Assembly (NCBI GenBank): GCA_963829995.1 | Contig: CAWHKW010000025.1 | Location: 1 to 64,000 of the forward strand | Reading direction: 5' to 3' | DNA from: JACCZX01 sp963829995 | GTDB taxonomy: Bacteria > Pseudomonadota > Gammaproteobacteria > Burkholderiales > Burkholderiaceae_F | Length of the DNA stretch: 64,000 nt | In this document: positions 24,886 to 34,330 of the stretch, in pieces | Numbering within the stretch: position 1 is the stretch's first letter | How the letters are laid out: each line of letters begins with the position of its first letter | The notes under the pieces: generated by a model | What the model saw: only the letters and a program-made list of their open reading frames with translations | What the model was told of the DNA's origin: nothing | The model's database searches: none | Position numbers and translations under genes: made by a program

Positions 24886-26475
24886 CTAGAACGTCTTCAT
24901 GAATTCGACCAGCGCATCCTTGTCACTCGCGCTTAATTCGGTGCCGTAGCGCTTGCCTTCGTGGCCGGCGTTCGAGTTGCCTGGCTTCGCGGTGTCGTAA
25001 GCGGAAAAGCGGCGCCCTGACTGCTCCGCGAGCTCGGACACAAAGCCAAGGTTGCGCGTGTCATAGACGTCATTGCCGCGATAGAAAACCGGCGGACGTT
25101 TGGACGCGGGCTCGAGCAATGCACGCATTGTCGGCACCGAGCCGTTGTGCAGATACGGCGCGCGCAGCCATATGCCGTCAAGCGGCATGTTCGCGTAGCC
25201 ATAGGTCTTGCGATAGTGGCAGTAGCGATGCGGATAGCCGGCGTACACCGTGCCGAGATGCACCGCTACATCGTACGAAAACGAATCGAGCCGGCGAGGA
25301 TCGGTTCCAATGTCCTCGATGCGCGTGATCCTGCCGACCTGCGGGCCGTACAACTCGTCCTCGCTGACGGTCGGATTCACACACTCGCGTGTCTGCGTTC
25401 CTGCCGGCGCACTGAAGGTGCGGCCGTCGGCGCCGTGGCAACCCGCGCAATACTGGGTGTAGAGCTCGCGTCCGCGAGCCGACTTGGTCGCATCGATTGG
25501 GTACGGATACTTCAACGGCTCGGCCGTCAGCAGCCACTCTTCGAGGCGTGCAATCGCAGCAAGGTCGATCGTCGGCGGCGTCGTTCCGGTACCGAATGCA
25601 GCGTTCTTGTTGCGCTCCTCGGACATCACATTGTTGCCGTCCCAATGCAACTGCATCCCCTGGCGCGGCTTCTGCAGCCAGATCGACGGGAAGTCGACTG
25701 CGGCGTTGCGCTCGCGCTCGGGAATCTTGTCGAGCGGAAAGTTAAAGAGAATCTTGTTCGGATTGAACGTGTCGGTCCGGCCCGGTCCCCAGTCGGTGTC
25801 CTGCAGCAGCGGCCCGAGCCGGCCATACAGCATCAACAGCCGCTCGCGCATCAATGCAACGGCCACCGGATACACCAAATAGCGATCGAGCAGCCCGAGC
25901 TTCTCGCCTTTTTCAGTCATCAGCCGCTCGATCTCGGCGACGATGTACTCGGTCGAAAATTTTGGATCGCGCGCACAGTCGAAGACAAACCTCTGGAAGC
26001 CGAACAGGTTGAACGTATTGGCGGGCATGCCAAGGACGATGCGCGGCTTCGACTCGGGCGTGTCGCGCACGGTGCTCACATGACACACCGCGCAGTTCAG
26101 AAACGTGCGATCGATGCCCTGGTAATTGCGCACCGACATACCGATCGGAAGATCTTTGCCGTCTTCGTACACGAAGCCGAGTGACGCATAACCGCCCGGC
26201 AGATGCTGCGAGCACACACCCGGCATCGCCTTGAAGATCCAGTACGGAAAACCCGATGCGCGTTCGCCGCCGGTCGACCCGTATTTGAAATGCTCCTCGA
26301 CCTGCGCGTATTCAACGGCGCGATCGCTGCCGAAGCGCTGCCAGAGCACCAGCGCGAACACCAGCGCCAGTGCAGTGGGTATCGCCAGCACGAGCATGAC
26401 GATGCGCGCCCACCGGCGGCGATACAACCGAGTGAGCCAGCCGTGCTTGCGCGGTTCGTCAAACGGCTCGTTCAC
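24886..26475 (-). CDS. Dihaem cytochrome c, membrane-anchored (paralogue)
   Basis: 529 residues. It has an N-terminal anchor (IVMLVLAIPTALALVFALVLW) and two haem c sites: FLNCAVCHVST near residue 130 and QYCAGCHGADG near 345. It shares the same overall plan and several blocks with the following gene (FKYGSTGGERASGFPYWI versus FRYGSIGGERDAGIPYWI; DGIWLRAPYLHNGSVPTMRALL), so the pair arose by duplication. Probably a periplasmic electron-transfer enzyme or oxygenase acting with its neighbours. Spacers of 9-10 bases on both sides indicate one operon. Confidence 0.75.
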   Translation of the reverse strand: MNEPFDEPRKHGWLTRLYRRRWARIVMLVLAIPTALALVFALVLWQRFGSDRAVEYAQVEEHFKYGSTGGERASGFPYWIFKAMPGVCSQHLPGGYASLGFVYEDGKDLPIGMSVRNYQGIDRTFLNCAVCHVSTVRDTPESKPRIVLGMPANTFNLFGFQRFVFDCARDPKFSTEYIVAEIERLMTEKGEKLGLLDRYLVYPVAVALMRERLLMLYGRLGPLLQDTDWGPGRTDTFNPNKILFNFPLDKIPERERNAAVDFPSIWLQKPRQGMQLHWDGNNVMSEERNKNAAFGTGTTPPTIDLAAIARLEEWLLTAEPLKYPYPIDATKSARGRELYTQYCAGCHGADGRTFSAPAGTQTRECVNPTVSEDELYGPQVGRITRIEDIGTDPRRLDSFSYDVAVHLGTVYAGYPHRYCHYRKTYGYANMPLDGIWLRAPYLHNGSVPTMRALLEPASKRPPVFYRGNDVYDTRNLGFVSELAEQSGRRFSAYDTAKPGNSNAGHEGKRYGTELSASDKDALVEFMKTF

Positions 26476-26484
26476 CGCATCTCC

Positions 26485-28395
26485 TTAGCTGTTGGCCTGC
26501 AAACAAGGCCGCAGATTTTCATAGCCACGCGCGAGCATCGCGGCGAGATCAGGCACCTGACCCGATTCGGCCCGCAGCCACTCGGCAACAGTCGCCTGCA
26601 AAGCTGCAATCGAGGCATCGGGTGTTGCCTGGATCGACGGACTTCCCTGATGCGACGCTCGCGGCGGCGGCATTGGCACCTTCGCCCGTGATGCTGCGGG
26701 AGATTGCCACATCGAGAGGCGCACGAATATCCGCGGCGCGCATTGCGCGAGGTTGGCGCTGATTCGCTGCGCATCGCCAGCGAGAAAGTTGGGAGGTGAG
26801 TTCTCTGCTGTTCGGTGGCAGCCGGCACACGGCGCAATAAACGCGTTTGCTTGCGCCGGAACACCCACGGCAACGACGGCGTCGTTCGCCGCCGTCACTG
26901 CAGTGCCGCGGCCGCAACACGCACTGATCGGTGGCAGTCCCAATGTCGCCCGCACGCTTGCACGCGTCAACGGCGCCTCGCTCCAGTCATGCTTCGCCAG
27001 CGCAGCGCGAGCCGGAGCAAAGTCCTCGACGACCGTAACGGTGGCAACGCCGGACTTGCGGCCACGCCGTAGCTCAATGCGCTCAATCGCATCGCCGCCT
27101 GCGGTGCGCGCGGTCATTCCATGGCGCGTGACTGCGCCGTTGCGCAGCTGCAGTCGCGTCAGTGTCTTGCCGCCGATCGATAGACGATCGATCATCGAAT
27201 CGGTGCCGCTCAAGCTGAACTCGCCGCTGCATTGATAGCGGTCGCCGTTGACTGAGCACCGCGCGCTGTACGTTCGTCGTGTCGCACCTCGTGCGCGACG
27301 CGTCAGTGCGCCGTCAAGATCGCGCACATCGGCTTCTGAGAACAGCTGTGCGACGCCGGCAACAAAGCGAGACGCGAGAAGCGCGTCGTCGCCGGTCCAG
27401 ACTTCGACCGGCGCTCGCGCCGCGAGTGCTTCAAAGGCGGCCGCCACATCCATCTGGTTAGCGAAGGACTGTTCGTCCGCCACCACCAGCGGATCACGAT
27501 TGGGCAGGTCCGGATTGGGAATGGCGAGCCCGTGGGGCCATTGCGCAGCGAAGCGCTGAGCCAAGGGTGCAACAAATGCGGGCGCGGCCTCGAACCCCTG
27601 TTCCTGCGACAGCCGATATTGCAGAGCGGCCTGGACCGCGTGACTGCGGCACGCCGAGTCGCATGCGTCGCGCCAGAGTCGATGAACCACCGCGAACAGA
27701 TTGGCTCGATCTGTCGAATCGTCGATCGCATTGGGCAGATCAACGCCGCGCCGAATGGTGACTCCGTACACCTGCTCGCGAGCCTTGCTGTCGTTTAGCG
27801 CGAGTCGAGCCGCGATGCGCGGGTTCGCATTCGTCTCGTCCCATTGCTGCCGGGGGAAAATGGGTCCGTGGTTTTGATGGCATGCCGTGCAGACCGCGCG
27901 GCTCGCGTAGACCGCCTCGGGCTTGCCCTGCGGTCGATAGTTGCGCACCAACTGAAATTCAAAGCGCGCTGCTGCTTCGTTGTAGCTGATGACTTCGATC
28001 AGGCCGGCGCGCTCCTGATAACCGAGGTAAATGCGATCTTTGGCGAGCAGATTCCCGCCGCCCTCGGCGGTCATCGCTGCGATGACCCGCGGGAAAGAAA
28101 AGAAGTCGGGCGCGGCGGCTGTTCGCTGCAGCGAGCGGCTCAACGGCACCAAGACCGAGGTCATGCACTTGCCTGGCTGGCAGCCGGCAGCGTTTTCAAT
28201 CTTGCGCACCAGCGCTTCGAACGGAAACGGCACACCGTCCGTGGTGATCTGGTCGAACAGCGACTGGCCGTGCGCCGGCCGATTCACGCCGGGGTCTGCC
28301 GGGTCTACCGCCCAGGCCGGTGCCGCCGCGCCGCTAGCGGGCACAACGAGCACGCTGCCAGCCAAAACAACTGCCGCCGCCCGCTGCTTCCACAT
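26485..28395 (-). CDS. Large exported dihaem-type cytochrome c
   Basis: About 636 residues from ATG 28395 (MWKQRAAAVVLAGSVLV), with a signal peptide ending near GAAA-P. Two haem c motifs are visible: AVCTACHQNHG near residue 175 and APCAGCHRTAE near 545. The long stretch between them contains no further CxxCH. The first motif is followed by GPIFPRQQWDETNANPRIA, which fits a cytochrome domain but not one I can name. The gene sits in the middle of the cytochrome operon, 17 bases after the lipoprotein gene and nine bases before the next cytochrome. Its function is probably linked to the same oxidation pathway. Confidence 0.65.
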   Translation of the reverse strand: MWKQRAAAVVLAGSVLVVPASGAAAPAWAVDPADPGVNRPAHGQSLFDQITTDGVPFPFEALVRKIENAAGCQPGKCMTSVLVPLSRSLQRTAAAPDFFSFPRVIAAMTAEGGGNLLAKDRIYLGYQERAGLIEVISYNEAAARFEFQLVRNYRPQGKPEAVYASRAVCTACHQNHGPIFPRQQWDETNANPRIAARLALNDSKAREQVYGVTIRRGVDLPNAIDDSTDRANLFAVVHRLWRDACDSACRSHAVQAALQYRLSQEQGFEAAPAFVAPLAQRFAAQWPHGLAIPNPDLPNRDPLVVADEQSFANQMDVAAAFEALAARAPVEVWTGDDALLASRFVAGVAQLFSEADVRDLDGALTRRARGATRRTYSARCSVNGDRYQCSGEFSLSGTDSMIDRLSIGGKTLTRLQLRNGAVTRHGMTARTAGGDAIERIELRRGRKSGVATVTVVEDFAPARAALAKHDWSEAPLTRASVRATLGLPPISACCGRGTAVTAANDAVVAVGVPAQANAFIAPCAGCHRTAENSPPNFLAGDAQRISANLAQCAPRIFVRLSMWQSPAASRAKVPMPPPRASHQGSPSIQATPDASIAALQATVAEWLRAESGQVPDLAAMLARGYENLRPCLQANS

Positions 28396-28412
28396 CGCAC
28401 ACGCCTGCCATC

Positions 28413-29321
28413 TCACTTCGACGCCGTCTGCGCTGTCAAGACAGGCCGCTGCTGCGTGCCCTGCCAGCAATCCTCGTTGACCTGGCCGCCTTTCGTGTAC
28501 GTATCGCCGTCGCGCTCGGCGACTTCCTTGTTGTACAGCGTGAAGTTGAGCAGAAAGATCTTTCCGATATACGCGCGCCCGAGATAGAAGCCGGGCCGCA
28601 CCATGCGGATCTCATCACGCACCTGCAGACCGCGCCGGCCCGCGAGAAAATCCGGCCGCTCGCGATAACCTGGAATCTCATCGGTGTAGAAGTAATCGAT
28701 GATGACCGATTCGCGGCGCGAGTCGAGCAGGCTCTGCCCGCAGTAGAGCCGAGCCGGAAACATCAGCCACTGGTCCTTGCCGTTGACGGTGACCTTCGGG
28801 ATCGTCGACAGGTCGCCGTCGATCAACGGCTTCAGCAGCGACGTATCGTCGATTCGGTTTCTCAGCACGCGCTCGTCGCGGTAGAACACTTTGCCGCGCC
28901 ACAGATGCTTGCCAACAAGCTCGACTTTCGCCGTGCCGACGCCGGCGGCAAGTCCCGACAGCCCGCCGATGATCTCGCGAATACGCCGATCACCCGATAT
29001 TCCTTTCGGAAAAAACAGGTCGCCTTCGTAGGCGCCGTCAGGAATCGGGCCGGCCGTCAGCCGCGCATAGATCTGATCCATCTGCTCCTGGTCATACGAC
29101 TTCAGCGCTCCCGGTGTCAGTTGCGCCAGATCGCTGCGCGCCAGCGGAAACTCGTGCTCGACCCGCGCGAGGTCGGGCTTCGAGGCATACCCCGACTGAT
29201 AGGTCCCAAATTTGATACCGGCAGGAGGCGTCTCGCCACAACTCAACAGCGTGGCGCACGCTGCAATGGCACCGAGGAGAAACGGAATGCGATAAGTGCG
29301 ATCCATCGCGGCGGCCTTCAT
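28413..29321 (-). CDS. Lipoprotein of the cytochrome operon
   Basis: About 302 residues from ATG 29321, which overlaps the stop of the upstream cytochrome gene (ATGA). The signal ends with the lipobox ATLLSC, so it is anchored in the membrane. The mature protein has no haem motif and no recognisable catalytic pattern. Blocks such as LTPGALKSYDQEQMDQIYAR, DGAYEGDLFFPKG and LIDYFYTD-like stretches suggest a soluble globular domain. Because it is coupled to the 850-residue cytochrome, it may be that protein's periplasmic partner or a substrate-binding subunit. Function not recognised. Confidence 0.6.
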   Translation of the reverse strand: MKAAAMDRTYRIPFLLGAIAACATLLSCGETPPAGIKFGTYQSGYASKPDLARVEHEFPLARSDLAQLTPGALKSYDQEQMDQIYARLTAGPIPDGAYEGDLFFPKGISGDRRIREIIGGLSGLAAGVGTAKVELVGKHLWRGKVFYRDERVLRNRIDDTSLLKPLIDGDLSTIPKVTVNGKDQWLMFPARLYCGQSLLDSRRESVIIDYFYTDEIPGYRERPDFLAGRRGLQVRDEIRMVRPGFYLGRAYIGKIFLLNFTLYNKEVAERDGDTYTKGGQVNEDCWQGTQQRPVLTAQTASK

Positions 29322-31870
29322 AGTGTCGCCAGAAAGGCGATCAGCGCCTTCTTGTCGGCCTCGGGCAAATCCTCGCCAAAGCGGTGCCCGGTGTTCTCGA
29401 TATCTGCCGTGCATGAGCTGTACACCTCGACCAGGCGCGGATACCGCCTGACCGCATCGACCAGATGTCCGGGGTCCTTCGCAATCTCGCTGGTGACCGC
29501 GTGCAGATCGGCAGCGACACGCTTGCCTTCGGCTTCGCCGAATTGCTTCGCAAGTTTTGCATTGAGCTCATCGGGTCTCAGCTTGGCCACGATCAAATCG
29601 TTGACGAAAGCCTTGTGCTGGAAGCTCGCCATCGCGCCGACACCAGTTCCTGCCGGCAACACCAGCGTGAACCCCAGGATCTGTTTTTCTTCCTCGCCGT
29701 CCCAGGTCCGCGGGCCGAGCGCAATGCGCACGTCCTGGTCGAAGCGCGACAACTTCGGAACGCGCTTGCCTGGATTGAGAAGCTCTTCCATCGATGCGAC
29801 GTAAAGCTTGAAGCGGCCGTCGACGCTTGGATCGTAGGCCCAGCACGCCGGTGCTTTGTCGGCCGGCAACGTTTTCTTGTTGTCGTCGACATACGGCGAG
29901 CGATAAAACTGGTTGGCCTTGTTGACCGGCTGACCGCATAGCTCGGGACCGATCGCATTGTTGTGCATGAACGGCGCGTGCGCCCACAGCGACACCAGCG
30001 AGATGTTGCGATACGAGCCTCGACCGCCGTCGTGCGGCTCCTTGATGTTCGGATCGGTCGGCCGCGCACGCAGCGTCTCGGAGCCGTACTCCTGCCATAT
30101 TTGCCCGTTCATATGGTTCGAATGCAACGCGCGGCAGCGATTGGTACCGACTTCGGTCGCCAGCGTCGCCCGGTCGGACCCCAACCAGTCGGTTCGCATG
30201 CCATCTGCGCCGACGGCGCTGAAGTCGCGATTCTTGAATGTGTTCTCCGGCGTTTCTGCGATCGACGAATGACAGCGCGCACACGTCGTCGCAAACACGT
30301 CGCGTCCGCGCGTGACGGCATTGGCGCCGAACTGCTTATCGAGATCGCGTTGCAAATCGGCGCTCGTATATGTGGCTTTGGCATTCACCGCTTGCTTCGC
30401 GTGGGCCCGAGCAGCAACGAGGTCGGTCGCATCGGTTTCCTTCGACAGCAGGAACGCAAGGATGTTGGGCAAGCGGTCTTCGATCGCGCGGAAGTTCGGA
30501 CAGTCGCGTCGGCACTGACCGATGTCGAATGGCGTTTGTCCGAAGTTGCGCTGGGTTGGATCGAGCTGGCGCAGATCCGTCAGGTGGTTGACCCAGCACT
30601 GCTCGGAGCACGAGCCGATGTTGAAGTAAACGCGCTGGATTGCCTCGAGCGCGCCGATCGAGTCTTCGCCGCCTTTGAGAATGTGATGCACCTTCTCCGT
30701 AGCGAGGCCGCGCTGCCAGCACTTGTTGTCGCGCCCGGGCTCGCACCAGCAATTGGCGTCCTGCTGCGCGCAACTCGCTGCCTTGCGCCACCGGATGACT
30801 TTTTCGTCGCCGAACTCCGGTCGCACCTTGGTATTGATGATCGCGTTCATCGTGCCGGGGTTGTGTACCTGGTCGGTCGCGATCGCAGAGGTGTCCGACG
30901 TGCCCGGGCGCGCATGCGCGAACATCTGCGCTTCGAGCGTTGCGCCCGACATGCCGGAGGTCAGGACCTCCGACACGCGCGAGTACTGGTTGCCGAGACC
31001 GCCCTTCAGGTTGGCCCACTCTGGATTGGCTGGGTCCTTCGGAGGATTCAGCGGATCGAATGAAATGTGGCACGAGCCGCAGGTGGTGCCGATCAAAAAC
31101 GGCGGCTCGATCGAACCATCGGCTAACCGGTTCAGCGCCGAATCGCTCGACTTCGGATCCTTCGACAGTGCGCCTCGATAACCTTCCCAGCTCGCGAGGC
31201 TGCCATTGACCTTGAGCCAGCGCGCCCGGTCGAAGCGCGGATTCGGAAACTTGCGATAGCCCAATCCTCCGGTTGAAGTACCAAACGCGAGGTCGCACGA
31301 CGACTGACGCTGGTCCTTTGCCTTGTGGTGCAAATCGGCAGGATCGATCGGCGCTTCGTTGAAGTCGCACGCCGGATCTCGATAGCCGGCACGTCCGACG
31401 AACTTCAGCAGCTCATCGTCGCCGGGACACCACTCGAATCCATAGGTCTGCTCCAGCGTGGTGGCCGGGCAATCTTTCGATCCGGGAATGCAGCAACCCG
31501 GGTCATTGATGATTCCCCACGCCGCGAAGCGGTCGCCACGTTCTTTCGCGTTGAGCACGCGATACCAGTCGATCAGTACGTTGACGCGTTGCTGGAAGAC
31601 GTACGTGTGAAACCGGGCGTTGCCCGCGGTGGCCTTGTACCAAATCTCGCGCCCGGCACGCTCCGACGGATTGAGAATCGCCTCGCCAAGATAAAAGCCG
31701 GGATGGTCTGACGCCGATTTGACCGAACTCGCTGTAATCGGAGTGGATGGAACAGCCGCCGGGCCTTGCGCGACGACCTGTGCCGGCGGCGTGTCCTTCG
31801 ACACAGCGGCAGCGAGTGCGATCGCCGTGAATGTTGCACCGAGCACGAGCGCATACCCCAACCGTTTCAT
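29318..31870 (-). CDS. Very large multi-domain cytochrome c
   Basis: About 850 residues from ATG 31870 (MKRLGYALVLGATFTAIALAAA), first gene of the cytochrome operon. Two CxxCH sites are seen: TTCGSCHISFD near residue 280 and TTCARCHSSIA near 535. There are also many other cysteines (for example INDPGCCIPGSKDC, QDANCWCEPGRDNKCW, GSCSEQCW), an unusually high number that may form disulfides. The C-terminal third, with LVSLWAHAPFMHNNAIGP, resembles the closing part of dihaem peroxidase/oxygenase-like proteins. Probably an exported periplasmic oxidoreductase. The upstream boundary is chosen at the signal peptide; an open frame without coding character extends to 32131. Confidence 0.65.
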   Translation of the reverse strand: MKRLGYALVLGATFTAIALAAAVSKDTPPAQVVAQGPAAVPSTPITASSVKSASDHPGFYLGEAILNPSERAGREIWYKATAGNARFHTYVFQQRVNVLIDWYRVLNAKERGDRFAAWGIINDPGCCIPGSKDCPATTLEQTYGFEWCPGDDELLKFVGRAGYRDPACDFNEAPIDPADLHHKAKDQRQSSCDLAFGTSTGGLGYRKFPNPRFDRARWLKVNGSLASWEGYRGALSKDPKSSDSALNRLADGSIEPPFLIGTTCGSCHISFDPLNPPKDPANPEWANLKGGLGNQYSRVSEVLTSGMSGATLEAQMFAHARPGTSDTSAIATDQVHNPGTMNAIINTKVRPEFGDEKVIRWRKAASCAQQDANCWCEPGRDNKCWQRGLATEKVHHILKGGEDSIGALEAIQRVYFNIGSCSEQCWVNHLTDLRQLDPTQRNFGQTPFDIGQCRRDCPNFRAIEDRLPNILAFLLSKETDATDLVAARAHAKQAVNAKATYTSADLQRDLDKQFGANAVTRGRDVFATTCARCHSSIAETPENTFKNRDFSAVGADGMRTDWLGSDRATLATEVGTNRCRALHSNHMNGQIWQEYGSETLRARPTDPNIKEPHDGGRGSYRNISLVSLWAHAPFMHNNAIGPELCGQPVNKANQFYRSPYVDDNKKTLPADKAPACWAYDPSVDGRFKLYVASMEELLNPGKRVPKLSRFDQDVRIALGPRTWDGEEEKQILGFTLVLPAGTGVGAMASFQHKAFVNDLIVAKLRPDELNAKLAKQFGEAEGKRVAADLHAVTSEIAKDPGHLVDAVRRYPRLVEVYSSCTADIENTGHRFGEDLPEADKKALIAFLATL

Positions 31871-32145
31871 CTTTGCTTTCCCCGTCGATGTTGCGAGCCG
31901 CTCAAATAAGCGATGCACGGGCGGCTCGGAGACGCAGAATAATCCGCCCGTGCCGTCGAGGGAATAATGGCTTTGCGGCACGGGCTTGTGAATAATCGGC
32001 TCGACATTGCGTGCGTTGCGTCTAGCTTTTAAATCGCACGCGCAGCATGAGCGATTGGGTATTCTTGGCGGCGCAGCGCAAGAGTCACAGCCGCACTGGG
32101 TTCGGGCAACGATCGGTTCTCGACGAAGCACAGGACGGAAGGAAC

Positions 32146-33405
32146 GTGTCGCGCATCTTCATCAGCTACCGCCGCGAGGACAGCGACATCTGGGCCGGGC
32201 GGCTCGCGGACGAGCTGCGCAAGCACTTCTCTGCCGAGCAGGTGTTCCAGGACATCGCGAGCATTGATCCCGGCGCCGACTTCCCGACAGTGCTGGAGGA
32301 GGCGCTTGCAACCGCCGCTGTGATGCTCGTCGTCATCGGCCCAAGGTGGCTCTCCGCCACCGACAAGAACGGACGGAAGCGCCTTGAGAGTCCTGCCGAC
32401 TTTGTCCATCAGGAAGTCGCCGAAAGTTTGCGCAGCCCCGCGGTACGCGTCTTTCCGCTCCTCGTTAACGGCGCCGCGATGCCGGCCGAGGAGGAGCTGC
32501 CGGACCCTCTGAGGCCGTTGGCTCGGCGAAACGCGATCGAGTTGACCGTCCGCCACTGGGCCAGCGACGTTGCCCAGCTGGTGCAGACCTTGAAGCGGTC
32601 ACCGGGCGTTGCTGCAACAAGAGCGGGTGACGAGACTGCGTCTCGGGGGCCAGAGTACGAGGAGCTGCGCCGCGAAGCTGCGAAGGCTGCACCGGAGTCT
32701 CGTTTGCATACTGCATCGCCTTCGACCTCTGCGAGCTCGCCTCAACGGGGACGGAAGTGGGTCGCGCCTGTGGCAGCGCTAGTGGCCATGGTCGTGCTGG
32801 GCGGAGGGTGGATCGCTTATCAACGGTCGCAGGAGAACGAGCGTCAGCGCGCAGAACAGGTAGCCGCTGAACAGCGGGCCGCGGCCGAGAAGACCGCTGC
32901 TGAGTTGACGGCCGCCCTGAAGGCGGCGACCGAGAAGACGGCGGCCGAGCAGGCGGCCGCGAAGAAGGCGGCTGCCGAGCGTGCGTCCAACGAACGGGCT
33001 GAAGCCGCACGAAAAGCAGTCAACGAGAAGCCTTCGCGATCAGCTTCCGTTGAAACCGCCGCCGCTGATCGCCTGAATGCAGCGCCGCAGCAGAGTTCAC
33101 CAGACAAGGCTGTGCACCTCAACGTCGGCGGTCGCTGGCGCGATAACTGGGGTGTGATGTACACCATCAGCCAGGACGGAAATGCGATGAGAGTAGTGGC
33201 GGAGGGCCCGTCCTGTCGTGGCGGATACTTCCGATCGACCGGCAGCGGCACGGTCACCGGCAATTCATTCGCGACCACCTATCAGTCGACTCTTCCGTCG
33301 CGAGGGGAATGCTTTGGAACGATCTCCGCCAGCGGAACGCGCATGACCTCTACTTGCAGGGACACGGTGTGTGGGCAATTTGCTTCGTCGGTGGACCGAC
33401 AATGA
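32146..33405 (+). CDS. Membrane-anchored TIR-domain protein
   Basis: About 419 residues from GTG 32146 with GGAAGG just upstream. TIR domain, residues 1-140: RIFISYRREDSDIWAGRLAD, VFQDIASIDPGADF, MLVVIGPRWL, and FVHQEVAES, which matches the WVHKEI block of SARM1 so the catalytic Glu is probably present. A single helix follows (VAPVAALVAMVVLGGGWIAY), then about 75 residues of Ala/Lys/Glu-rich coiled coil, and a C-terminal extracytoplasmic beta domain with four cysteines (GGRWRDNWGVMYTISQDG to CRDTVCGQFA). It could sense something outside the membrane and trigger NAD cleavage inside. First gene of the TIR/tail-tube cluster, 41 bases before the tail-tube gene. Confidence 0.85.
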   Translation: MSRIFISYRREDSDIWAGRLADELRKHFSAEQVFQDIASIDPGADFPTVLEEALATAAVMLVVIGPRWLSATDKNGRKRLESPADFVHQEVAESLRSPAVRVFPLLVNGAAMPAEEELPDPLRPLARRNAIELTVRHWASDVAQLVQTLKRSPGVAATRAGDETASRGPEYEELRREAAKAAPESRLHTASPSTSASSPQRGRKWVAPVAALVAMVVLGGGWIAYQRSQENERQRAEQVAAEQRAAAEKTAAELTAALKAATEKTAAEQAAAKKAAAERASNERAEAARKAVNEKPSRSASVETAAADRLNAAPQQSSPDKAVHLNVGGRWRDNWGVMYTISQDGNAMRVVAEGPSCRGGYFRSTGSGTVTGNSFATTYQSTLPSRGECFGTISASGTRMTSTCRDTVCGQFASSVDRQ

Positions 33406-33446
33406 AAAGCGATCGACACAGTCCGCTGCCGAGGACGGAGTAACCG

Positions 33447-33881
33447 ATGGCCCGCCAGGACCCGCTGCGCAATGTTCGTTTTCGATTGGAGATCGATGGC
33501 CTTCAGGTCGCCGGATTCAGCGAGGTGGCGATCGGTGCGACGACCACCGAAGCGATCGACTATCGCGAGGGCAACGAGCCTTTGCGTGTGCGCAAGCTCC
33601 CCGGTATCACCAAGTACGGCAACGTCTCGCTGAAGCGCGGCGTGACCGATACGCGCGAACTGTTCGACTGGCATCACCAGATCGTCCAAGGTCAAATCAA
33701 CTCAAGTCGCAGGAACGTGGTGATCGTTGTTCTGGGGGAAGCCGGCGATGACCGCGCGCGCTTTGTTGTTTCCAATGCGTGGCCGACCAAATACGATCCA
33801 AGCGATCTGAATGCCAAGGGCAACGAGGTTTTCATCGAGTGCCTGGAGCTCGCGAACGAGGGCATCGAACGGGTTTCGTGA
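33447..33881 (+). CDS. Phage tail-tube protein (gp19-like)
   Basis: 144 residues, intact. Family hallmarks run through the whole length: NVRFRLEIDGLQVAGFSEV, AIDYREGNEPLRVRKLPGI, YGNVSLKRGVTDTRELFDW, ARFVVSNAWPTKYDPSDLNA and NEVFIECLELANEGIERV. Proteins of this type polymerise into the inner tube of contractile tails and of extracellular contractile injection systems. No sheath, baseplate wedge or AAA ATPase gene is visible nearby. The gene is preceded by GGAG and lies between two TIR genes, which is unusual. Confidence 0.9.
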   Translation: MARQDPLRNVRFRLEIDGLQVAGFSEVAIGATTTEAIDYREGNEPLRVRKLPGITKYGNVSLKRGVTDTRELFDWHHQIVQGQINSSRRNVVIVVLGEAGDDRARFVVSNAWPTKYDPSDLNAKGNEVFIECLELANEGIERVS

Positions 33882-33906
33882 TTCCAGCAAGACGCCTAGG
33901 TTGCCC

Positions 33907-34321
33907 ATGAGAAGCGCGCAGCGCGAGCCCTTCGGCAACATGCGCTTTCGCGTCGAGATCGAGGGGCTGCAGGAAACCGGCGCGAGCGAAGTGATTTTCC
34001 CCGAAGCGCGCCTGGCTGCTGGCCCGCGAAAGTCGCGCGTCGTTCAGATACGGGACACTCACTCTGAAGCGCGGGGTGACGCGTTCGCAGGAATGGTACG
34101 AATGGTGGGATCACGCCCGAACAGCGAGAACTCTGCGCAAGCGAGCCATCGCCGTAGTGTTGATCGATGAGCGTGGTGCCGACGTCACTCGATGGATATT
34201 CGATGACGCTCGGCCGTGCGGCTATTCGTTGTCCAACCTGAATGCGCTCGGCAACGAGCCTTTGATCGAAACGCTCGAGTTGGCGGTCGGCGGATTCACG
34301 GCGTCATTCGACAACCGCTGA
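33907..34321 (+). pseudogene. Second tail-tube gene, frameshifted and internally shortened
   Basis: A paralogue of the preceding gp19-like gene. The first frame (MRSAQREPFGNMRFRVEIEG, ETGASEVIFPEARLA) runs to about 34040. The rest (RYGTLTLKRGVTRSQEWYEW, IFDDARPCGYSLSNLNA, ETLELAVGGFTASF) is in another frame ending at 34319-34321. Relative to the intact copy, about 11 codons are missing between the SEV block and the YG block, so this is not explained by a single-base error alone. It ends nine bases before the next TIR gene. Tail-tube genes in injection systems are often tandem paralogues. Confidence 0.75.
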
Positions 34322-34330
34322 TCCTGTTCG

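Noticed and set aside
25147..26184. 345-codon plus-strand frame opposite a cytochrome gene
   Set aside because: Antisense to a protein with two haem motifs and paralogous neighbours; no supporting features.
31871..32131. Longer N-terminus for the 850-residue cytochrome
   Set aside because: The upstream in-frame extension has no signal-peptide character, whereas ATG 31870 directly begins a typical export signal.
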